From assembly GCA_016209665.1 (NCBI GenBank), contig JACQVT010000176.1, positions 1-9,576 of the forward strand: a stretch of DNA of 9,576 nucleotides. Direction: 5' to 3'. The notes under the pieces were generated by a model. It saw nothing but the letters and a program-made list of their open reading frames with translations. It was not told the DNA's origin and did no database searches. Positions within the stretch are counted from its first letter, which is position 1. Each line of letters begins with the position of its first letter. The DNA is from Planctomycetota bacterium. Its GTDB lineage: Bacteria; Planctomycetota; Phycisphaerae; UBA1845; PWPN01. Shown in pieces: positions 6,362 through 9,576 of the stretch. A program made the translations under genes and the position numbers.

Positions 6362-8019
6362 TGGGCGCAACCGTTGCGCCATCTTCGGATCGCAGCACCG
6401 ACGGGGCGCCTATCGAGGCCGAAGATGCAGAGGCCGCGCTGTTGGGTTCAATGCTCGTAAGCATCGACGGCGCGGCGATCGACGCGGCTGTCTCTGTGCT
6501 GGGTGAAGACGCAGACGTGGCGTTCACGTTGCCGGCCTGGCAGACGCTCTATCGAACGTTGGTCACGATGCGGGCGGAGCGCACGCCGGTTGATATCGTC
6601 ACTCTCCGGGACGATCTCGAGCGGCACGGTCTGTTGGAGAAAATTGGCGGCGTTGACGGCCTTGTTGATCTATCCGAGCGCGTGCCGCACCCCGGTCACG
6701 TTGAGCACTACGCCAAGATCGTTCGGGACCAGTGGCGGCGGCGCGAAGTGGATGCGGCATGTTGGCGAGCGCAGGAGGCGCTGAAGAACCCGGCAGTGGA
6801 CGTGGGGGAAGTAATCGCCAGCCTGCGTGAAGCTATGCAGCCCGTCGAGGCCGGGGTACATGACGGCACGATCCAGCCCGCGTTCATCGATGCCGTTGAC
6901 TTGATGGGGGAATACCAGCACATGAGACCGCCAGTTGTCGAGGGGTTGTTGCGTCTGGGTGAAACGCTGAACGTCATTGCTGCCGCCAAGCTGCGGAAAT
7001 CGTGGCTTGTCTTGGGGCTGCTCTTGTGCTTGGCCGCGGGTCGGTCATGGTTGGGATTCCAAACCCGACGGTGCCGGGTACTTCTCATCGACAACGAATT
7101 GCATCAGGAGACGCTGGCCCGGCGGATTCCGAAGGTAATGGAAGCGCTGGCGATCAAGCCAGCGGAGATCGCGGGGCGGTTCTCCATTGAGTCCCTGCGC
7201 GGCCGGCTGGTCGACATCTACCAGATGTCCGGCTACTTCAAGGCCATCCCTGCCGGGCAGTTCGATGTCATCGCGCTGGATGCGTGGTACCGTTTTCAGC
7301 CGAGGGACAGCGACGAGAATTCAAACGCGGCCATCTGTGCGGCGTATTCGGCCTTGGATCGGTACGCCAAGCAGACCGGCGCGGCGTTCGTGGTGGTCCA
7401 TCACTCCAGCAAGGGCTGGCAGGGTGAGAAGCGGGTGGTCGACGTGGGCGCGGGTGCCGGCGCCCAAGCCCGGGCCGCAGATGCCCACCTGATACTTCGC
7501 GAGCACGCCGAGACGGACTGCGTCGTCCTGGAGGCCGCGGTACGGAGCTGGCCCCCTGTGCCGCCCGCGGTCCTACGGTGGACGTTCCCAGTCTGGACGC
7601 CGGCCCCGGACCTGAAACCGGCTGACCTGCGGAAGCCCCGAGCCGGCAACCGAGGGAAGCAGGCTGAACCAGAGGCCCCGGCCGTGGTCATCGCGCCACC
7701 GTGGAGCCCCGAGCGGTTCGCCGGCGAGTTCGTGCCGGCCGCCCCGACACCCCGAGCGAAGATCATCGCCCTGGCGGTTGCCGCCGGCGTCAAGGAACGG
7801 CGGGCGGAGAAGCTGCTGGGTGAGGCTGAAAGCCTGGGTCTGGCCTACAAGGTGGCCGTCCCGAAGGACAAGCGGGCCTTCTACCAGAACGTCCCGGAAC
7901 CTGCTTTGGACACTCACACACACACCGCGCGCCCCCCCACACCCCCCCGGCGTGGTGCAGAAGCACCCGCCGGGGTTGGGGTCGGTGCGTGTGATGCGTG
8001 TTCGGGGGCATCTATATGA
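6361..8019 (+). CDS. Fusion of a DnaB N-terminal domain with a RepA-like AAA ATPase (element replication/helicase protein)
   Basis: This is a 552-residue protein. The ATG at 6361 overlaps the previous stop and follows AGGGGAGG (6343-6350) with a 10-nt spacer. Residues 18-130 match the DnaB N-terminal domain: EAALLGSML at 24-32, TPVDIVTLRDDLERHG at 75-90 and EHYAKIVRDQWRRREV at 115-130. Residues 195-400 form a RecA/RepA-type ATPase (AAA_25 group): a P-loop region at 203-217, LLIDNELHQETLARRI at 241-256, a Walker-B-like FDVIALDAW at 301-309, VVVHHSS at 344-350, and DVGAGAGAQARAADAHLIL at 361-379. The P-loop reads AAAKLRKS; the usual Gly before Lys-Ser is Arg212 (codon CGG 6994-6996). Residues 450-512 look like a winged-helix DNA-binding end, then a Thr/His/Pro/Gly-rich low-complexity tail. 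The family suggests origin opening or helicase activity for a mobile element. The last 75 codons hold a strong hairpin. Confidence 0.85.
   Translation: MGATVAPSSDRSTDGAPIEAEDAEAALLGSMLVSIDGAAIDAAVSVLGEDADVAFTLPAWQTLYRTLVTMRAERTPVDIVTLRDDLERHGLLEKIGGVDGLVDLSERVPHPGHVEHYAKIVRDQWRRREVDAACWRAQEALKNPAVDVGEVIASLREAMQPVEAGVHDGTIQPAFIDAVDLMGEYQHMRPPVVEGLLRLGETLNVIAAAKLRKSWLVLGLLLCLAAGRSWLGFQTRRCRVLLIDNELHQETLARRIPKVMEALAIKPAEIAGRFSIESLRGRLVDIYQMSGYFKAIPAGQFDVIALDAWYRFQPRDSDENSNAAICAAYSALDRYAKQTGAAFVVVHHSSKGWQGEKRVVDVGAGAGAQARAADAHLILREHAETDCVVLEAAVRSWPPVPPAVLRWTFPVWTPAPDLKPADLRKPRAGNRGKQAEPEAPAVVIAPPWSPERFAGEFVPAAPTPRAKIIALAVAAGVKERRAEKLLGEAESLGLAYKVAVPKDKRAFYQNVPEPALDTHTHTARPPTPPRRGAEAPAGVGVGACDACSGASI
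7932..7980 (+). other. C7-ACA-C7 tract and long GC hairpin at the 3' end of the ATPase gene
   Basis: CCCCGGCG (7945-7952) pairs perfectly with CGCCGGGG (7968-7975). Inside it GGTGC (7954-7958) pairs with GCACC (7963-7967), closing an AGAA loop, with T7953 bulged: 13 base pairs. CCC 7942-7944 can add pairs with GGG 7978-7980 past a TT bulge. Just upstream are C7 (7932-7938), ACA, C7 (7942-7948), so the minus strand carries G7-TGT-G7, which fits a G-quadruplex pattern. The structure lies inside the coding region, before the zinc-ribbon gene. Confidence 0.6.
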
Positions 8020-8249
8020 CGCAGCTATCCCTGTGGGCTACACCGCAAGCCCGGCCAGCCACAGAGCCGGCCCCGCGACCCCCAGAGCTGCGCTGTGCGT
8101 GCGGAAGCCGGGCGGTCTGCCTGCAACGGCTGGACGACGGGATGCACTACGACTGCCTGCTGTGCGGATGGAATTGGACCGGTCCGGCCGGTGAGGCGGA
8201 AGGGCAGGCCCGGCGGGCGGCGGCGAACCATGCATTGATTCTTGCTTGA
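8016..8249 (+). CDS. Small zinc-ribbon-like protein, 77 residues
   Basis: The ATG at 8016 overlaps the upstream stop as ATGA (8016-8019) and follows GGGGG (8004-8008) with a 7-nt spacer. An in-frame GTG at 7998 is a less likely start. Residues 1-24 are Pro/Ala-rich and probably disordered. Residues 25-52 hold a cysteine pattern typical of a treble-clef or zinc-ribbon knuckle pair: Cys27 and Cys29, with Cys35 close behind, then Cys47 and Cys50 in YDCLLCGW. Residues 58-77 form a charged then alanine-rich helix. It is a metal-binding, probably nucleic-acid- or protein-contacting, accessory protein of the element. The family is not recognised. Close coupling to the ATPase suggests a partner role, which is inferred. 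The G5 ribosome-binding site could be masked by the upstream C7 tracts. Confidence 0.68.
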   Translation: MTQLSLWATPQARPATEPAPRPPELRCACGSRAVCLQRLDDGMHYDCLLCGWNWTGPAGEAEGQARRAAANHALILA

Positions 8250-8274
8250 CTCAATCAGGGACATGGAGTATACT
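8236..8274 (+). promoter_or_regulatory. Near-consensus sigma-70 promoter and operator-like repeats at the toxin gene
   Basis: TTGACT (8246-8251) and TATACT (8269-8274) are separated by exactly 17 bp, each one base from consensus, in an A+T-rich pocket. The -10 box ends one base before the toxin ATG (8275), so the calculated start point is about 8281, which is a GTG codon in the toxin frame. Palindromes overlap both boxes: TTGA-C-TCAA (8246-8254), TGATT (8236-8240) with AATCA (8253-8257), and AGTATACT (8267-8274). These could be antitoxin operators. Confidence 0.55.
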
Positions 8275-8532
8275 ATGGCCGTGGAAGTGTTCTTGACGCC
8301 GGCGGCGCGGGACGGGATGAATGACCTGCCGATGGTCATTTTGCGGCGGGTCAACGCCCTGTTGGAGCGGCTGGCGAAGTGGCCGAACCTCAGCGGGGCC
8401 AAGCCGCTGACCGGTCCCCTGGCGGGACGCTACCGGATCAGGACGGGCGACTATCGCGTGCAGTTCTACGTCGCGGGCGGGCGGGTGATCGTCGAGCGAA
8501 TCGGCCACCGCGACGGGTTCTATGAGAGGTGA
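8275..8532 (+). CDS. RelE/ParE-superfamily toxin
   Basis: This is an 85-residue toxin of the RelE/ParE fold, the usual length. I choose ATG 8275, preceded by GGAG (8265-8268) with a 6-nt spacer. In-frame ATG 8263 and a possible leaderless GTG at 8281 are alternatives. Visible marks: an N-terminal strand AVEVFLTPAARD (2-13), two helices (VILRRVNALLERLAKWP, 21-37), then the family's central beta-sheet PLAGRYRIRTGDYRVQFYV (48-66), GRVIVERIGHRDGFYE (69-84). Basic residues Arg52, Arg54, Arg56, Arg61 and the end pair His78/Arg79 with Tyr83 lie where RelE-type ribosome-dependent mRNA nucleases have their active-site residues. The antitoxin gene follows after 3 nt, so the order is toxin first, as in higBA. 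RelE members cleave ribosome-bound mRNA and ParE members poison gyrase; the sequence favours RelE/HigB but does not settle it. Its likely job is stabilising the element. Confidence 0.88.
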   Translation: MAVEVFLTPAARDGMNDLPMVILRRVNALLERLAKWPNLSGAKPLTGPLAGRYRIRTGDYRVQFYVAGGRVIVERIGHRDGFYER

Positions 8533-8535
8533 GCT

Positions 8536-8886
8536 ATGGTCCAGTGCATCACGCTGTCGGGCAAAGATTACGTCGTCATGGAGCGGAAGGAATACGAGCG
8601 GATCATGGCCGAGACCAAGGCCGACCTGCCGGCGCTGCCCGAGCCCGACGCTGAAGGGCTGACGCCGGCCGTCGACTACGGGCGGGTACTGCTGGCCCGC
8701 AAGATCATCCGGCGGCGCGAAGTCCTGGGCTGGACGCAGACCGAACTGGCCAAACGGGCGAGGATTCGCGTCGAGACGCTGAACCGCGTGGAGCGGGGCC
8801 GGGTCAACCCGGACGAATCCACTATGCGCAAGCTGGTCCGGGCGATGGAGAAGGGCGAGGCGGCCGTAAGGACAAAGGGTAGGTGA
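8536..8886 (+). CDS. Xre-family HTH antitoxin with Phd-like N-terminal segment
   Basis: This is a 116-residue antitoxin partner of the RelE-type toxin. The ATG at 8536 follows GAGGTGAG (8526-8533), which also contains the toxin's stop (8530-8532). Residues 1-24 (ITLSGKDYVVMERKEYERIM at 5-24) form a short strand-helix unit like the N-terminus of Phd/YefM-type antitoxins. A Pro/Asp-rich linker follows (31-46). Residues 49-104 hold a Cro/CI-type helix-turn-helix: RREVLGWTQTELAKRA (60-75), then recognition helix and turn IRVETLNRVERGRVNPD (77-93). In this family the antitoxin neutralises the toxin by direct binding and represses the shared promoter; the palindromes at 8236-8274 are its probable operator. 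The mix of a Phd-like N-terminus with an Xre domain is the odd part. The pairing is well supported. Confidence 0.86.
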   Translation: MVQCITLSGKDYVVMERKEYERIMAETKADLPALPEPDAEGLTPAVDYGRVLLARKIIRRREVLGWTQTELAKRARIRVETLNRVERGRVNPDESTMRKLVRAMEKGEAAVRTKGR

Positions 8887-8890
8887 CACG

Positions 8891-9472
8891 ATGGCGAAAA
8901 CGCGGTCCATCATCCCGGCGGAGCGGATCGACCGGTCGATCGTGCTGATCCGGGGGCAGAAGGTCATGCTCGACGCCGATCTGGCGAGGTTGTACGGCGT
9001 CGAAACCAAGGCCCTGGTCCGGGCGACGAAGCGCAACATCGACCGGTTCCCCTCGGACTTCATGTTTCAACTCACCACGGCGGAGTTCACAGATTTGAGG
9101 AGCCAAATTGGCACCTCAAAGAACTTGAAATCACAATCTGGCACCTCAAGCCGGGGAGGCCGACGCTACCGCCCCTACGCTTTCACCGAGCAAGGGGTGG
9201 CCATGCTGTCGAGCGTGCTCAAGAGTCAGCGGGCCGTCCGAGTGAACGTCGAGATCATGCGGGCCTTCGTGCGGTTGCGGCAAGTGCTGGCCACCAACGC
9301 GGCCTTGGCCCGGCGGCTGGACGAGCTGGAGGCCAAGGTCGGACGACACGATGAGCAGTTCACGGCCGTGATTCGGGCGATTCGAGACCTGATGGAACCG
9401 CCACCCGACCCGCCACGCAAGCGGATCGGCTTTGCGACCGAGGCGGAAGGGCGAGTAACACTAGGCAGGTGA
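8891..9472 (+). CDS. ORF6N-domain DNA-binding protein
   Basis: This is a 193-residue protein. The ATG at 8891 follows AGGTGA (8881-8886), which contains the antitoxin's stop, with a 4-nt spacer. The ORF6N domain (KilA-N/Bro-related, common on phages and mobile elements) covers about 11-112: RIDRSIVLIRGQKVMLDADL (12-31), ARLYGVETKALVRATKRN (32-49), RFPSDFMFQLT (52-62) and RRYRPYAFTEQGVAML (91-106). Residues 113-170 form a helical, coiled-coil-like region (RLRQVLATNAALARRLDELE at 128-147). A Pro/Arg-rich tail ends it. ORF6N proteins are taken to bind DNA and are often found beside toxin-antitoxin genes or phage regulators; the exact role is unsettled. An unusual feature is a 10-residue tandem duplication L-(R/K)-S-Q-x-G-T-S at 69-76 and 79-86, encoded by a 30-bp repeat containing a near-perfect palindrome. 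Confidence 0.86.
   Translation: MAKTRSIIPAERIDRSIVLIRGQKVMLDADLARLYGVETKALVRATKRNIDRFPSDFMFQLTTAEFTDLRSQIGTSKNLKSQSGTSSRGGRRYRPYAFTEQGVAMLSSVLKSQRAVRVNVEIMRAFVRLRQVLATNAALARRLDELEAKVGRHDEQFTAVIRAIRDLMEPPPDPPRKRIGFATEAEGRVTLGR
9094..9149. repeat. 27-bp near-palindrome and 30-bp tandem duplication inside the ORF6N gene
   Basis: Positions 9094-9120 form a near-perfect palindrome centred on 9107 (12 of 13 pairs): TTTGAGG pairs with CCTCAAA and GCCAA with TTGGC, around one A-A mismatch and a central A. A second copy of the right arm, the 11-mer TGGCACCTCAA, occurs at 9109-9119 and again 30 bp later at 9139-9149. The frame stays open, so the duplication adds ten residues between the two halves of the ORF6N domain. 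Confidence 0.7.
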
Positions 9473-9476
9473 CGCG

Positions 9477-9576
9477 ATGGCGAGTCTGCTGCGGGACGAC
9501 AAGGGACGGTTTGTGGTGCAGGTGGTCCGCAGCGACGGCCGCCGACCGTCGATCCGGCTGGGCACGCGGTCTGAGC
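9477..9576 (+). CDS. N-terminus of a tyrosine site-specific integrase (3' end outside window)
   Basis: Only 33 codons are visible. The ATG at 9477 follows AGGTGA (9467-9472), which contains the ORF6N stop, with a 4-nt spacer. The start MASLLRDDKGRFVVQVV (1-17), followed by SDGRRPSIRLGTRSE (19-33), matches the short beta-strand opening that I know from planctomycete phage-type integrases, of the form MASLxxDxxGxRRxxFxxxDGxRxxIRLG. This part binds arm-type DNA sites in the family; the catalytic Arg/His/Tyr domain would lie beyond the window edge. It is the last gene of the compact module, as expected for an integrase next to its attachment site. The call rests on this short segment plus context, so it is good but not certain. 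Confidence 0.75.
   Translation, partial: MASLLRDDKGRFVVQVVRSDGRRPSIRLGTRSE

Noticed and set aside
7778..8194. 138-codon + strand frame across the ATPase/zinc-ribbon junction, considered as a frameshift product
   Set aside because: The translation is Arg/Pro/Ser-rich without a domain. Both real frames are intact with a normal ATGA overlap, so no frameshift is needed.
8251..9063. Open frame of 270 codons on the minus strand under the toxin, antitoxin and ORF6N genes
   Set aside because: The + strand here encodes three recognisable proteins, so the antisense frame is a shadow.
1..9576. CRISPR array or complete insertion sequence
   Set aside because: I saw no regularly spaced repeats with unique spacers and no transposase with terminal inverted repeats.

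Overview
The window is GC-rich DNA from what is most likely a planctomycete (Planctomycetota). The main evidence is a secreted SUMF1-fold protein ending in a PEP-CTERM sorting signal, together with an integrase/HTH/DnaB-N-ATPase/RelE-Xre/ORF6N gene set whose sequence style I associate with that phylum. The phylum call is an inference; no rRNA or marker gene is present. Every gene I accept is on the + strand.

Left part (1-2571), chromosomal metabolic genes: the 3' end of a large protein with a carbohydrate-binding-like beta-sandwich, a gap of about 320 bp, then an MFS transporter resembling the anion:cation symporter (sugar-acid) branch. A hairpin follows the transporter. The pair fits breakdown and uptake of a carbohydrate or sugar acid, but the substrate cannot be read from the sequence.

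Middle (2572-6005), accessory DNA with looser gene packing: a short fragment that looks like the C-terminal tail of a planctomycete integrase (2640-2888), an unrecognised basic protein (3155-3586), a gap of about 400 bp, the SUMF1/PEP-CTERM protein (3986-4993), and an unrecognised 286-residue protein (5145-6005).

Right part (6006-9576), a compact mobile-element module: a cluster of AATCG/CGATT pentamers and a hairpin precede seven tightly spaced genes. These are an AlpA/excisionase-like HTH protein, a protein fusing a DnaB N-terminal domain to a RepA-like ATPase, a small zinc-ribbon protein, a RelE-type toxin, an Xre-type antitoxin, an ORF6N-domain protein, and the first 33 codons of a tyrosine integrase cut by the window edge. 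Stop and start signals overlap or lie 3-25 nt apart, so the module probably works as one or two transcripts. The HTH and DnaB-N/ATPase proteins would handle excision or replication, the toxin-antitoxin pair stabilises the element, and the integrase moves it.

The most interesting structures are the pentamer cluster at 6006-6044, the long GC hairpin with a C7-ACA-C7 tract at the end of the ATPase gene, the Gly-to-Arg change in its P-loop, a near-consensus promoter whose -10 box abuts the toxin start codon, and a 27-bp near-palindrome beside a 30-bp duplication inside the ORF6N gene.
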